Notes: a model not told the origin generated them from the letters alone. 64,000 nt of DNA from Sporomusaceae bacterium FL31 (GCA_003990955.1 BIFV01000008.1:179066-243065); one strand, 5' to 3'. Numbered from the stretch's first letter, positions 37,036 to 46,713 are shown. Numbers and translations: made by a program.

Positions 37036-37923
37036 CTACACTTTCATAAACCGTTTTAATGAGATGGTACTGCCTAAAGCGCCAATTGCAGTTCCTACCA
37101 CCAGCATCATCATGCTGATATTTGAAATAAACGGATCTTCGGGAATCAATGGCAGGAAAGCCAATGAAGCATAGATTTGCTGCGTAATCGCACTATATGT
37201 GCGGCTAAGAATAAACACCGCAATCAATGCACCGCCAAATCCTAAGATCATCCCTTCAATCAGAAACGGCCAGCGGATAAACCAGTCGGTTGCACCCACA
37301 TATTTCATAATTCCAATTTCCTTGCGTCTGGCAAAAACAGTCAGGCGAATGGTGTTGGAAATAATAAACAACGCGGCTAAGGCTAAAAAGACGATCAGCA
37401 CTAACCCAAAAATCCGAACCATTTTGGTCAGCTTGAATAATTGGTCAATGACTTCCTGCCCAAATTTCGCGTTTTCTACGCCGTGAAGCTCAGCAATGCT
37501 TTTCGCGGTCGTTTTCACTCGCTCAGGCCTGTCCACTTTTACCTCAAACGCATTAGGTAATGGATTGGTATCACCAAGAGCGGTTAACAGACTCTGCTGA
37601 TCACCCAGCCGATCTTTAAAGCGTTCCATGGCTTCTTCTTTACTGACAAACATCACTTGGCTGACACCTTGCAGCTTAGAAATCCGCGTACCCACTTCCC
37701 GCATTTCCAGGTCTGACAAATCATCTTTTAGGTAGACGGTGATCTGAACCTGCGATTCTAAAGCTGAGGCCATATTATTCAGGTTGAGCACTAAAATAAG
37801 AAATATCCCTAATATTAACAGGGAAAGCGCCACTGTGCTGACCGAGGCAAAACTCATTAATCCGTTGCGTCTCAGTGATACAACAGCTTCCCTGATAAAA
37901 TATTCAACGGTTCTAATCCTCAT
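37036..37923 (-). CDS. ftsX: Cell-division protein FtsX
   Basis: A 295-aa membrane protein with one N-terminal helix (about 21-46), a large extracytoplasmic loop, and three more helices near 165-290, the normal FtsX topology. The extracytoplasmic domain binds the murein hydrolase partner, probably the adjacent M23 protein. Its start overlaps the end of ftsE by 11 bases. Confidence 0.95.
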   Translation of the reverse strand: MRIRTVEYFIREAVVSLRRNGLMSFASVSTVALSLLILGIFLILVLNLNNMASALESQVQITVYLKDDLSDLEMREVGTRISKLQGVSQVMFVSKEEAMERFKDRLGDQQSLLTALGDTNPLPNAFEVKVDRPERVKTTAKSIAELHGVENAKFGQEVIDQLFKLTKMVRIFGLVLIVFLALAALFIISNTIRLTVFARRKEIGIMKYVGATDWFIRWPFLIEGMILGFGGALIAVFILSRTYSAITQQIYASLAFLPLIPEDPFISNISMMMLVVGTAIGALGSTISLKRFMKV

Positions 37924-38599
37924 AGCCGTATACCCCTTTCACCTGGTCGCGGACAATACGGCCTCTTTCAATCGCAATAACGCGTTTACGCATGGTATCG
38001 ACAATGGTTTTATCATGCGTTGCCATCACAATGGTAGTACCCGATTTATTGATTCTCTCAAAGATTTTCATGATATCCCAGGAAGTTTCCGGATCCAAAT
38101 TGCCGGTAGGCTCATCGGCAATCACGACAACCGGATTATTGACAATCGCCCGGGCGATAGCCACCCGCTGCTGCTCCCCGCCTGATAACTGGTTGGGAAA
38201 ACACCGATGCTTATCCCGAAGTCCAACCAGTTCCAAGACGCTATTAACCCGCTTTTGGATTTCCCGGCGCGGTGCCTCAATAACCCGCATGGCAAAGGCA
38301 ATATTCTCGTAAACTGTTTTTTCCGGCAGTAAGCGGTAATCCTGAAACACTATTCCTAACCCACGCCGCAAAAACGGAACTTCCGCTGGCGGCATATTGG
38401 TCACATTGCGCCCATTGACGACAAGTTGCCCATGTGTCGGTAACTCTTCCCGAAATATCAGCTTGATAAAAGTCGATTTCCCAGCACCGCTGGGGCCTAC
38501 GACAAAAATGAAGTCTCCTTTTTCAATATCAATGCTAATATCGGAGAGAGCGACAGAGCCATTGCCATATACTTTAGAGACTCCAGTCATATGTATCAA
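37913..38599 (-). CDS. ftsE: Cell-division ATP-binding protein FtsE
   Basis: A 228-aa ABC ATPase with Walker A G-P-S-G-A-G-K-S-T (36-44), signature L-S-G-G-E-Q-Q-R and Walker B V-I-A-D-E-P. It powers FtsX to control septal peptidoglycan hydrolysis. The frame begins with TTG at 38599, eleven bases after AGGGGG; the internal ATG at 38590 is the alternative. First gene of the ftsE-ftsX-envC-ctpB group. Confidence 0.95.
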   Translation of the reverse strand: MIHMTGVSKVYGNGSVALSDISIDIEKGDFIFVVGPSGAGKSTFIKLIFREELPTHGQLVVNGRNVTNMPPAEVPFLRRGLGIVFQDYRLLPEKTVYENIAFAMRVIEAPRREIQKRVNSVLELVGLRDKHRCFPNQLSGGEQQRVAIARAIVNNPVVVIADEPTGNLDPETSWDIMKIFERINKSGTTIVMATHDKTIVDTMRKRVIAIERGRIVRDQVKGVYGYED

Positions 38600-38787
38600 A
38601 AATACTCAATCCCCCTATATATTAGATCACGGAACTAGGTATCAGTCGGTATCTGATAAGCATACTTATGCTGCTATTTCACAAATATCTACATTTTTGG
38701 TTACAGCTTTATAAAATTTGACGTTTTTTCCGAAAAACCTCCTTTTTGTCGAACTTTTACCAGAGAGTAACTTTTGCCAATCCCCAG

Positions 38788-39531
38788 CTAACGCAATAGT
38801 TCGGCAATATAGAGAGTCGTTGTGCCCAGCACGGTCAGTAAGCCTAAATACCACCATAGCACGGTCAAACGCTGACGAAGCGATAAGCGGTAGTAGGTAT
38901 TGCTGTCATCCCATTTTTCTCCACGCCAGAGGCGAAACAGCGAAAATACAAAAATAAGCAGCATAATAATGTTATAGGTGTAAAAGAACAGACCGCCAAT
39001 CACAATGCTGCCCAGCCACCACATATGGGGAGAAATAGCAGAGGCTACACGTCCGCCATCCAACGGATCGCAGGGAATCAAATTAAATAAATTAAGCAAA
39101 CAAGCGGTGTAAGCCAATACCAGCATCAGTAAACTATCACTCCAGAAATAAAACACCAAGCATACCAGCGCAGTCAAGGTGCCCATGGCCGGACCACCAA
39201 TGGCTACATTAGCCTCCATCTTTGCGTTATGGGGCAGCTGTTTCAAACTAATCACAGCACCAATGAATGGCAGGAAAATCGGTGCAGAAGTTGCCAGACC
39301 AACCACCCGGGATGCAACCAAATGACCAATTTCGTGGAAAAATAACAGCAGGACAAAGCCAATCGCATATTTTATCCCGAATGCCGCAGCGTAGATGGCC
39401 AGTGATACCAGCATTGAAGCTGCCATTGTTGCCGTAGGTCCCAATTGAATCATCGCAGCAAGACCCATTAAAAACAGTACGATGCGTCGTACCGCCCGCT
39501 TCCCAAAGCTGATAACCTGCCACGGGCCCAC
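38788..39531 (-). CDS. Integral-membrane M50-family metalloprotease (site-2-protease-like)
   Basis: About 247 aa, with around six membrane helices. The H-E-I-G-H motif (near residues 66-70) and a later C-D-P-L-D-G-G-R segment supply the intramembrane zinc site. It lacks a PDZ domain, resembling the YwhC/YdjP-like minimal M50 proteins of Firmicutes. The ATG at 39537 touches the ribosome binding site GGAGGG, so the GTG six bases downstream (39531) is the more likely start. Substrate unknown. Confidence 0.82.
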   Translation of the reverse strand: MGPWQVISFGKRAVRRIVLFLMGLAAMIQLGPTATMAASMLVSLAIYAAAFGIKYAIGFVLLLFFHEIGHLVASRVVGLATSAPIFLPFIGAVISLKQLPHNAKMEANVAIGGPAMGTLTALVCLVFYFWSDSLLMLVLAYTACLLNLFNLIPCDPLDGGRVASAISPHMWWLGSIVIGGLFFYTYNIIMLLIFVFSLFRLWRGEKWDDSNTYYRLSLRQRLTVLWWYLGLLTVLGTTTLYIAELLR

Positions 39532-39556
39532 ACTCATCCCTCCTCTAGATTACGGA

Positions 39557-39632
39557 TTAACCACAAAGCATTCGAAGGATTTTCTATAGAACCTTTTGCG
39601 TCCCTTTGTGCACTTTGGTCCTTTGCGGTTAA
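39557..39632. repeat. Palindromic repeat element, copy C
   Basis: TTAACCACAAAG at the left and CTTTGCGGTTAA at the right are complementary at 11 of 12 positions. The interior repeats CACAAAG/CGCAAAG-type units about every nine bases. It sits between the M50 protease and transketolase genes. Confidence 0.8.
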
Positions 39633-39665
39633 AAAGCGGCTTCCGGGATTATATTTTAAAACACA

Positions 39666-39706
39666 ACAAAAAACGACTCTCTACATGTGTATGCATGTAG
39701 GAGTCG
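39666..39706 (-). terminator. Intrinsic terminator of the transketolase genes
   Basis: CGACTCCTACATG and CATGTAGAGAGTCG pair as an imperfect stem (one side has an extra base), followed by TTTTTTG on the minus strand. Confidence 0.85.
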
Positions 39707-39731
39707 CTTTCATGACCGCTGGATAAGCAGC

Positions 39732-40664
39732 TTATTTTCGACTGATCACTCGTTTAGCGGCTTTCACAATATCCGCAGTGGTCAGATGATATTTCACTAA
39801 CAGCGCATCCGGCTTACCGGATTCGCCAAAAGTATCCATAACGCCCACCCGTTCGAGCGGCACTGGCGTACTTTCCACAATAACTTCAGCCACTGCACTG
39901 CCTAAACCGCCGATAATGCTATGTTCTTCGCAAGTAACAATAGCACCAGTTTCCTGAGCAGCCTTGGCAATAGCTTCTTTATCAATCGGTTTAATGGTAT
40001 GGATATTGAGTACACGGGCACTAATGCCCAGTTCAATTAACTCTTCAGCAGCTTTTCTGGCTGGTGCAACCATAATGCCGGTAGCGATAATGGTCAAGTC
40101 TTTTCCATCAGCCAATTGAACCGCCTTGCCATGCTCAAATTCATAGCTGTCACCAAAAATATCCGGAGTCGACGAACGGCCTAAACGCAAATAAACAGGT
40201 CCTTTATACTTAGCTGCAAACTCAACCGCTTTACGGGCTTCAGTAGCATCAGCAGGAACAATGACCGTCATGTTTGGAATGGTTCGCATGAGGGAGATAT
40301 CCTCAATAGCCTGATGGGAGGCCCCATCTTCGCCAACTGTTAAGCCAGCATGAGTGGCTGCAATCTTAACATTCAGCTTCGGATAGCAGATCGAGTTGCG
40401 CACCTGCTCATAAGCACGGCCAGCGGCAAACATTGCAAAAGTCGATACAAATGGAATCTTGCCGGCTGCTGCCAGACCGGCCGCTGTACCCATTAAATTC
40501 TGCTCAGCGATACCGACATTAAAAAACCGGTCAGGATGAGCCTTAGCAAATACAGCAGTTTTCGTTGATTTTGATAAATCTGCATCCAGGACGACAATAT
40601 CTTTAAGTTCAGCCCCTACATCCCGCAGGGCGTCACCATAGGCTTCACGAGTTGCTTTTCCCAT
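39732..40664 (-). CDS. Transketolase, C-terminal subunit
   Basis: A 310-aa subunit with the pyrimidine-binding (E-Q-N-L-M-G-T-A-A-G-L) and C-terminal transketolase domains. It joins with the N-terminal subunit encoded directly upstream to form a split, two-chain transketolase of the non-oxidative pentose phosphate pathway. Split transketolases are common in anaerobic Firmicutes and archaea. The spacing is 15 bases, so the two subunits are made together. Confidence 0.93.
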   Translation of the reverse strand: MGKATREAYGDALRDVGAELKDIVVLDADLSKSTKTAVFAKAHPDRFFNVGIAEQNLMGTAAGLAAAGKIPFVSTFAMFAAGRAYEQVRNSICYPKLNVKIAATHAGLTVGEDGASHQAIEDISLMRTIPNMTVIVPADATEARKAVEFAAKYKGPVYLRLGRSSTPDIFGDSYEFEHGKAVQLADGKDLTIIATGIMVAPARKAAEELIELGISARVLNIHTIKPIDKEAIAKAAQETGAIVTCEEHSIIGGLGSAVAEVIVESTPVPLERVGVMDTFGESGKPDALLVKYHLTTADIVKAAKRVISRK

Positions 40665-40679
40665 TATCCTACACCTCTC

Positions 40680-41513
40680 CTAATCATCAAGTTCGCCAAG
40701 AAATAATTCGCACTCTTCCTTGGTCGGCGCTTTGCCATGCCAATCTGCAACATTCTCCATTTGACAAACGCCTTTACCTTTTACTGTATGCGCAACAATC
40801 ACGGTAGGCTGTCCTTTAACGGTTTTAGCAGTTTGAATAGCATCATAAATGGCATGAATATCATGTCCGTCAATTTCGATTACATTCCAGCCAAACGCCA
40901 GCCATTTCTCTGGAATAGGCAGAGGAGACATGACTTCCGCAACAGGTCCGTCAATTTGCAGACCATTAAAATCAACAAAAGCCGTTACATTATCCAGCTT
41001 GTAGTGACCAGCAAACATGGCAGCTTCCCAAACCATGCCTTCTTCCAGTTCACCATCACCCAGCAAGGCAAAAATCCGGTTTTTACGCCCGTCAATTCTG
41101 CTGGCCAGCGCCATGCCATTAGCTGCGCTTAAGCCTTGTCCCAGTGACCCGGTGGACATATCCACTCCCGGTAAATCTTTCATGCTGGGATGTCCTTGCA
41201 GACGACTGTCAATTTTACGTAAAGTAAGCAATTCCTCATGCGGCAAATAGCCTTTTTCAGCCAAGGTTGCATATAACACCGGTGCCGCATGCCCCTTACA
41301 TAAAACAAAGCGATCGCGGTCTGGATCATTTGGCTTTTGAGCATCCACATTCATTTCAGCAAAATACAGGGTAACTAAAATATCGGCAGCCGACAGCGAC
41401 CCGCCTGGATGGCCTGAATTCGCTTCTGTAACCATCGAAACAATACTTCGCCGAACCGCTTTAGCTCGGTCTTCCAGTTGTGATACTTGTTCAGCTGTTA
41501 GTTTTTCAGCCAT
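40680..41513 (-). CDS. Transketolase, N-terminal subunit (ThDP-binding)
   Basis: A 277-aa subunit with the thiamine diphosphate-binding G-D-G-E-L-E-E-G motif (near 148) and following N-conserved metal ligand, plus N-S-G-H-P-G-G-S at the N-terminus. It partners with the C-terminal subunit downstream. GGAGG precedes the start. Confidence 0.94.
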   Translation of the reverse strand: MAEKLTAEQVSQLEDRAKAVRRSIVSMVTEANSGHPGGSLSAADILVTLYFAEMNVDAQKPNDPDRDRFVLCKGHAAPVLYATLAEKGYLPHEELLTLRKIDSRLQGHPSMKDLPGVDMSTGSLGQGLSAANGMALASRIDGRKNRIFALLGDGELEEGMVWEAAMFAGHYKLDNVTAFVDFNGLQIDGPVAEVMSPLPIPEKWLAFGWNVIEIDGHDIHAIYDAIQTAKTVKGQPTVIVAHTVKGKGVCQMENVADWHGKAPTKEECELFLGELDD

Positions 41514-41557
41514 GTGTGATTCAACCTCCTTGCATTCTTTAGCAAAAGTGATTTATA

Positions 41558-41579
41558 TTTAACCGCAAAGCACTTAAGG
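41558..41579. repeat. Palindromic repeat family, half copy D
   Basis: TTTAACCGCAAAGCACTTAAGG matches one arm of the repeat family; no complementary arm is seen nearby, so it is a truncated or solitary copy between the transketolase and YitT genes. Confidence 0.6.
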
Positions 41580-41605
41580 TACAATGCAGTTCAACAATCG
41601 TTTTT

Positions 41606-42448
41606 TTATTTGGTACGGGCTGAGAAACCTTCACCCAGCACCTCATGAACATCGGCAACAATAACAAAAGCACTTTTATCAATATGATAAATCAGGTCTT
41701 TTAACGCAGTGACTTCGCTGGTGCTGACTACACACAGCAAGGTTTCCCGAACCTCTCCAGTGTAGGCACCGCGTCCCTGCAGATAGGTCACACCGCGTTC
41801 CATTTCAGCCAAAATAGCCTGTGCAACCCGGTCAGGCATGACCGTCATCACAATAAATGCTTTTGCTGAACTCGGTCCTTCCTGAATCAGATCAATGAGC
41901 TGGGTCGTGACAAACAGCGAGATCAGCGCATACAGCGATAGCTCCGGACTTTTAAAAGCAATACCAGCTGAAAGTATGACAAAGAAATCAACAAACAGCA
42001 GCGCCTGCCCAACACTGATTCCCACCAATTTATTAATAATTGCAGCAGCTAAATCAGTCCCGGCAGTTGTCCCGCGAAAGCGGAAAACCAGTCCCATACC
42101 AATTCCGGACAACACCCCGCCATAAAGTGAGCTGAGCAATAAATCCTGGGTAAGCACTGGAGTGAAAGGCGCAGTCCCATCAATGGCAATCGACAAAATG
42201 GCAGCACCGTAGAGTGTATTAATGCCAAACCTGGTGCCCAATACTTTCAAACTCAACAAAAACAAGGGGATGTTTAACGCTAACATGGTAGCACCTACCG
42301 GATACCCCACCACGTAGTGCAGCACCGTAGCCAAACCGCTAACCCCGCCAGCGGCGACTTTGTTAGGAATTAGGAACATATTGAGACCGACAGCCGTAAC
42401 CACCGACCCTAGGGCGATTCCTAAATACTGCCGCAGCCAAATTGGCAT
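41606..42448 (-). CDS. YitT-family membrane protein, paralogue 1
   Basis: A 280-aa protein with five or six membrane helices (DUF161 region) and a C-terminal cytoplasmic DUF2179 domain. Function unknown in the family. It is closely similar to the next gene upstream (shared P-N-K-V-A-A-G-G-V-S-G-L-A-T and L-L-L-S-S-L-Y-G-G-V-L-S-G), indicating tandem duplication. The gap to paralogue 2 is 26 bases and GGAGGTGA precedes the start. Confidence 0.85.
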   Translation of the reverse strand: MPIWLRQYLGIALGSVVTAVGLNMFLIPNKVAAGGVSGLATVLHYVVGYPVGATMLALNIPLFLLSLKVLGTRFGINTLYGAAILSIAIDGTAPFTPVLTQDLLLSSLYGGVLSGIGMGLVFRFRGTTAGTDLAAAIINKLVGISVGQALLFVDFFVILSAGIAFKSPELSLYALISLFVTTQLIDLIQEGPSSAKAFIVMTVMPDRVAQAILAEMERGVTYLQGRGAYTGEVRETLLCVVSTSEVTALKDLIYHIDKSAFVIVADVHEVLGEGFSARTK

Positions 42449-42474
42449 GCTGGCTCACCTCCGCGCTCAAGGCT

Positions 42475-43335
42475 CTAACTCTTTACGCTGCTAACCGGCT
42501 TTACCGCAGTAAAGCCTTCCCCTAATACTTCATGGGCATCGGCGACAATGACAAATGCCCGCTGATCTTTTTGATAGATGAGCTCTTTCAGTTGAGTCAC
42601 TTCACTGGTGCTGACAACACATAACAGTAATTCGCGTTCCTGACCGGTATAACCGCCTTTGCCCTGAATAAAGGTCACACCCCGGTCAATTTCGTACAAA
42701 ATCCCATCAGCCACTTCCTTGGGCTTATCAGTCATAATCAAGAATGCCTTGGAAGTACTGGGTCCTTCCTGCACCAAGTCAATGATTTGTGCAGTGACAA
42801 AAATCGAAATGGTCGCATATAAGGCCAGTTCAGGGCTCTTGAAGATCAACCCGGCAAAAGCAACAACCAAGAAGTCAGCCGCTAACAGCGCCTGACCGAC
42901 ACTGATGCCATATATCTTATTCAGTATTGCTGCCGCCATGGCCGTTCCTGCCGTATTGCCTTTAAACCGGAAAACCAGCCCCATACCAATTCCACTCAAC
43001 ACACCGCCATATAAAGAACTCAGCAGTAAGTCGTGGGTTAATATGGGTGTATAGGGCGCCAGGATATCGATACTGACCGACAGGGCAGCTGCACCATAGA
43101 GCGTGTTAATGCCATAACGCGGACCAAGAAATTTAATTCCCAGAAAAAACAACGGAACATTAAAGACCAACATGATCATACCGACCGGCCAGCCTGACAA
43201 ATAATGCAGGACAGTTGCTAAACCGCTGACACCGCCAGCTGCTACCTTATTCGGAATAAGAAACATGTTGAGAGCCGTAGCTGTTAAAATAATACCAATC
43301 GTCATGCCGAGATATTGACGCAGTAATTTTTTCAT
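42475..43335 (-). CDS. YitT-family membrane protein, paralogue 2
   Basis: A 286-aa YitT/DUF161-DUF2179 protein, near-colinear with its downstream paralogue. It sits four bases after csaB, so csaB and both YitT genes are probably one operon. The C-terminal domain keeps the E-V-L-G-E-G-F end shared by both copies. Function unknown. Confidence 0.85.
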   Translation of the reverse strand: MKKLLRQYLGMTIGIILTATALNMFLIPNKVAAGGVSGLATVLHYLSGWPVGMIMLVFNVPLFFLGIKFLGPRYGINTLYGAAALSVSIDILAPYTPILTHDLLLSSLYGGVLSGIGMGLVFRFKGNTAGTAMAAAILNKIYGISVGQALLAADFLVVAFAGLIFKSPELALYATISIFVTAQIIDLVQEGPSTSKAFLIMTDKPKEVADGILYEIDRGVTFIQGKGGYTGQERELLLCVVSTSEVTQLKELIYQKDQRAFVIVADAHEVLGEGFTAVKPVSSVKS

Positions 43336-43339
43336 GCCG

Positions 43340-44446
43340 TCACCTCCGCTTTTTGCTGTCGGCGATCAGTTCAATAGCCAGTTCAGCATTGCGGAAAGCC
43401 TTTTCCCGCAAGGAATTTAATCGTTCATCCTGCGGCCTTTTTTCACGTTCAATGTCTGGCCATAATTGCCGCACCTTAGTCAAGAGCCCGTCAGTCGTGA
43501 CATTCTTTAAATTCCCTACCTGATGATCGCCTACTGATTCCAAGAACCGGTCTATTTTCGGATCATAGGATATTCCAATCATCGGAACATGCATCACTCC
43601 GGCAAAAATAAGGGCATGCAGTCGGATACTAATTAACATATCCAAATTTCCAACCAAAGACAACAATTCACTGGTGGTATATTCTTCATTAAGCAATGCT
43701 GCCGCATGCCGGGAACGGCGGTTTATTTTCTTTGCAACTGCAACATCCTCCGGATACTGCATGGGCAGATAAACAACTTTTGCGCCAAATTCTTCAACAA
43801 TTTTATCAGCAGTCTGCGCCAGCACCTGCTTATAATGACTCCAGTCTTTCCACTCACGCACCGCGATTCCTACGAGCGGACTTGCTCCCTCTACCCCAAC
43901 CTTGCGCAGGATATTCCGGCCAATCGCTTTATCAACAGGATGAATGGCCAATACCGGGTCGGCAGTCACATAAATTTGCGGCTTGGTTACCTGCAGACGT
44001 TTAAGTTCATCCCGTGAACCTTCATCGCGAACGGTAATCAAATCCACCATATTGCCAATATAACGCATGGCACCACGCGCCAAGGAGCCACAAACCGGTC
44101 CAATGCCCTGAGCATACAACATGACTGGCTTACCTAACTGTTTAGCCAGCATCATGATACTTAAATAATAGTATAAACTGCGATTGCTGGTTACATCCTG
44201 CAACAAGCTTCCGCCGCCGCTGATTAATAAATCACATTTAGCCAGCGCCCGGATAATTTCAGGATAATTCAGCCGGTATACTGCAGCAACACCATGCTTT
44301 TTCATAGTTTCCGCAGGATTGCCGGATATTACCGTGATTTTCACACTGGAATCTAAATCGGTTAATACTTCTATCATGGCGGCCAGCATGGCTTCATCGC
44401 CGGCATTGGCAAAACCATAATAACCGGAAATTACTATTTCACTCAT
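43340..44446 (-). CDS. csaB: Polysaccharide pyruvyl transferase CsaB
   Basis: A 368-aa protein of the pyruvyl transferase family (PF04230), with S-G-Y-Y-G-F-A-N-A-G-D-E-A near the start and L-I-S-G-G-G-S-L-L-Q-D in the first third. CsaB adds ketal pyruvate to secondary cell-wall polymers; SLH-domain proteins bind the pyruvylated polymer. In Negativicutes SLH-bearing outer-membrane proteins tether the outer membrane, so this gene fits a diderm envelope; no SLH gene is in the window. The start overlaps the DUF5693 gene by 8 bases. Confidence 0.9.
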   Translation of the reverse strand: MSEIVISGYYGFANAGDEAMLAAMIEVLTDLDSSVKITVISGNPAETMKKHGVAAVYRLNYPEIIRALAKCDLLISGGGSLLQDVTSNRSLYYYLSIMMLAKQLGKPVMLYAQGIGPVCGSLARGAMRYIGNMVDLITVRDEGSRDELKRLQVTKPQIYVTADPVLAIHPVDKAIGRNILRKVGVEGASPLVGIAVREWKDWSHYKQVLAQTADKIVEEFGAKVVYLPMQYPEDVAVAKKINRRSRHAAALLNEEYTTSELLSLVGNLDMLISIRLHALIFAGVMHVPMIGISYDPKIDRFLESVGDHQVGNLKNVTTDGLLTKVRQLWPDIEREKRPQDERLNSLREKAFRNAELAIELIADSKKRR

Positions 44447-46490
44447 GCTTAGCCGTTCCCCTTCCTAAAGCGAAGGCTATGTAATATAGAATATGTGCAC
44501 CAAGCACCGCGATTATTCCAAAAATTAACCCAACAGCCAATCCATCCAGTGCCCGCACAAAAGACATAAAGATCGGCGTCCGCAAATGGGCAAAGGTTTC
44601 AACCAGCGAGCCCTGGGCAATGGTAGCCAAAACCACCAAACCATATAAGAGCGCTGCCGGCCATTGTCGGTACACCGCCATAACAGCTAAAAAGAAAGCC
44701 GGATGGCCAATCATGAACTCTTTCTCCCGTGGTCTTGCATACATGACTTGCTCCAGGAATGCCCTCATTTTCAGTTCAATTGCGGGAACCGGCACTCCGG
44801 CTGTATGACCCGACCGCCCGACAAAAACCCAGGCAGCCACCGCCGCTGCACCAAAAACCAGCAGGGTCTTAATTTGTACAGGAAAATCCAGAATTTTTAT
44901 AGCCTGCTGCCAGATATTGCGAGATTCGCCTGGAGCAGTTTTAAATAACTCATACCGAACTAAAAAGCTTAAACTAATTAAAAGCAGCGGTGCCACAAAA
45001 GTCAACTTGACACCACGGAAAATTTCCATCTCCAGAAAATAGCGTACATCACCAAGCATGGCAGCCACATAAAAGCCACCAATAATGGAAAGAGCTAACG
45101 TAATCGCCAGGCTGGGAATCGCTATTCCGATAATCCTGAGCAGTGAAGCATTCGGAGCGGTGATCTGTTTCCAGCGGTCTAGCTGCCAAGTCATGGCTAA
45201 AACCGGGAAAATAATCGCACTTGTTAGCGCCACGGCTTGGCGGACAAGCATCCCGCTGCCTTTTATGAGCGGGAACGCCAACAATGCGGCAATCACCACC
45301 AACAGCAGGTATTGATATTTAGCAGCAAAAGGCCGCAATAAAGTCAGATATAATACGCCAGCCGCTGTTGCACCAACACAAATCAAGGCAAGCAGCCAAG
45401 AATTAGGAAAGAACGGCTGATACGTACCTGCTCTGCCAATCGTAAACCCGGCTTCTTTTAACGCCTGACTCACTCGGGAGATATACTCCAAATTTGTCTC
45501 AATCAGCGTTTTTCCGGCCTCAGGCTTATCATATTTTCGCATGAGATTCATCCTGATATTGCGCTCTTGGTCAGTAACCACCCAGCGCTGCACGGCCTCG
45601 TCAATTTTCAGTTTAGGCTGCTCATCCTTAGGGATCACATAAACACGGGCAGCTTGGTACTGGTTGGCTGCCGCCAATTGCATTAAGCCTTCCTGTTTAA
45701 CAAACTGCAGTTGCAGCGGATGCTCAATCATAGCCAAAGTCAATTGACGTTGTTTGAAATAATTCGCCGTAACCGCTACAGCATCCGGATAACCAAGGAT
45801 TTCATCGCCAACAAACATGATGGAAGAGACTTGCTCGATCGGTGCCAGACGGTCAAATACAGCTTGTACATCTTCAGCCTGCACCTTCGTATAATTGGTT
45901 GGCCGGGCAACAACAAAGAAGCCTTGGCTCACAACCTCTTGCATTTCATCAGTAGGCAGCCCAAGATTCCATTTTTCCACTTTTTCAAAGCTGGCTTTCA
46001 CGGCAAGTACCTGACGATTGCCAGCATAAAGAACCGTGACACGTTCATCATCCAAACGACGGATTAAGTCACTTTTTACTTCTGCAAAAACAGCCTGGTC
46101 TTGACCAGTAATATAAACATCCTCAGATTTTATACTGCCCGCTTCAACTAGACTGCCCCAAGCCGGGTCTGACAAAGTACCCAGCCGCTGCTGATGAAGA
46201 ATTTGCGCACCTGACACAGCGGTAACTTTACCGCTTTTGTTAAGCTTCTCCAACGTAGTTTCATAAACAGCCAATGAAGTAATGCCTGCTGCTTTAACCT
46301 GGGCAAGCAAACGCTGCACCGGCACCCCTTCAACTTGAGCCAATTCTACCACATCTTCATAATCCATAATTAATTCTACTGTTGTATTATTTTCTTCAAC
46401 CTGATGGCGCTGCCAGCCAATGGTAAGCGCCGCCAACAATCCAACCATAATCAAAACCAGCAATACCCGGTTATATTTAAAGTGCGTCAA
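44439..46490 (-). CDS. DUF5693 multi-spanning membrane protein
   Basis: About 683 aa: one N-terminal helix, a large extracytoplasmic region (about 40-350) and roughly ten C-terminal helices. This is the DUF5693 family, whose genes regularly precede csaB in Firmicutes; the function is not known but is probably envelope-related. The frame begins at GTG 46502, which overlaps the ribosome binding site; TTG at 46490 has GGAG six bases upstream and is preferred. The two are close enough that the start is uncertain. Confidence 0.8.
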   Translation of the reverse strand: MTHFKYNRVLLVLIMVGLLAALTIGWQRHQVEENNTTVELIMDYEDVVELAQVEGVPVQRLLAQVKAAGITSLAVYETTLEKLNKSGKVTAVSGAQILHQQRLGTLSDPAWGSLVEAGSIKSEDVYITGQDQAVFAEVKSDLIRRLDDERVTVLYAGNRQVLAVKASFEKVEKWNLGLPTDEMQEVVSQGFFVVARPTNYTKVQAEDVQAVFDRLAPIEQVSSIMFVGDEILGYPDAVAVTANYFKQRQLTLAMIEHPLQLQFVKQEGLMQLAAANQYQAARVYVIPKDEQPKLKIDEAVQRWVVTDQERNIRMNLMRKYDKPEAGKTLIETNLEYISRVSQALKEAGFTIGRAGTYQPFFPNSWLLALICVGATAAGVLYLTLLRPFAAKYQYLLLVVIAALLAFPLIKGSGMLVRQAVALTSAIIFPVLAMTWQLDRWKQITAPNASLLRIIGIAIPSLAITLALSIIGGFYVAAMLGDVRYFLEMEIFRGVKLTFVAPLLLISLSFLVRYELFKTAPGESRNIWQQAIKILDFPVQIKTLLVFGAAAVAAWVFVGRSGHTAGVPVPAIELKMRAFLEQVMYARPREKEFMIGHPAFFLAVMAVYRQWPAALLYGLVVLATIAQGSLVETFAHLRTPIFMSFVRALDGLAVGLIFGIIAVLGAHILYYIAFALGRGTAKHE

Positions 46491-46665
46491 AAATCTCTCC
46501 ACCTTATGAAAAAAATCAAAACCACCGCTATTATCTTACCTAGTTTTACCTCATGCGGCAAGGCTTTATGCAAAATTAACTTATTCTGCCACAGACTGAC
46601 AAGTTCCTGCTTTGCAGAAAAGATTTACCTGAGAAACCTTATTGAACCGTCGTCCCCGTTTTCCC

Positions 46666-46701
46666 ACAAAACTGCCTCTATAGATGGCTATAGAGGCAGT
46701 T
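46666..46701 (-). terminator. Hairpin terminator after the DUF2993 gene
   Basis: A perfect 14-bp stem (AACTGCCTCTATAG with CTATAGAGGCAGTT) closes a CCAT loop, followed on the minus strand by TTGTGGGAAAAC. The T-tract is short. Confidence 0.75.
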
Positions 46702-46713
46702 ACCTAAGCTAAG

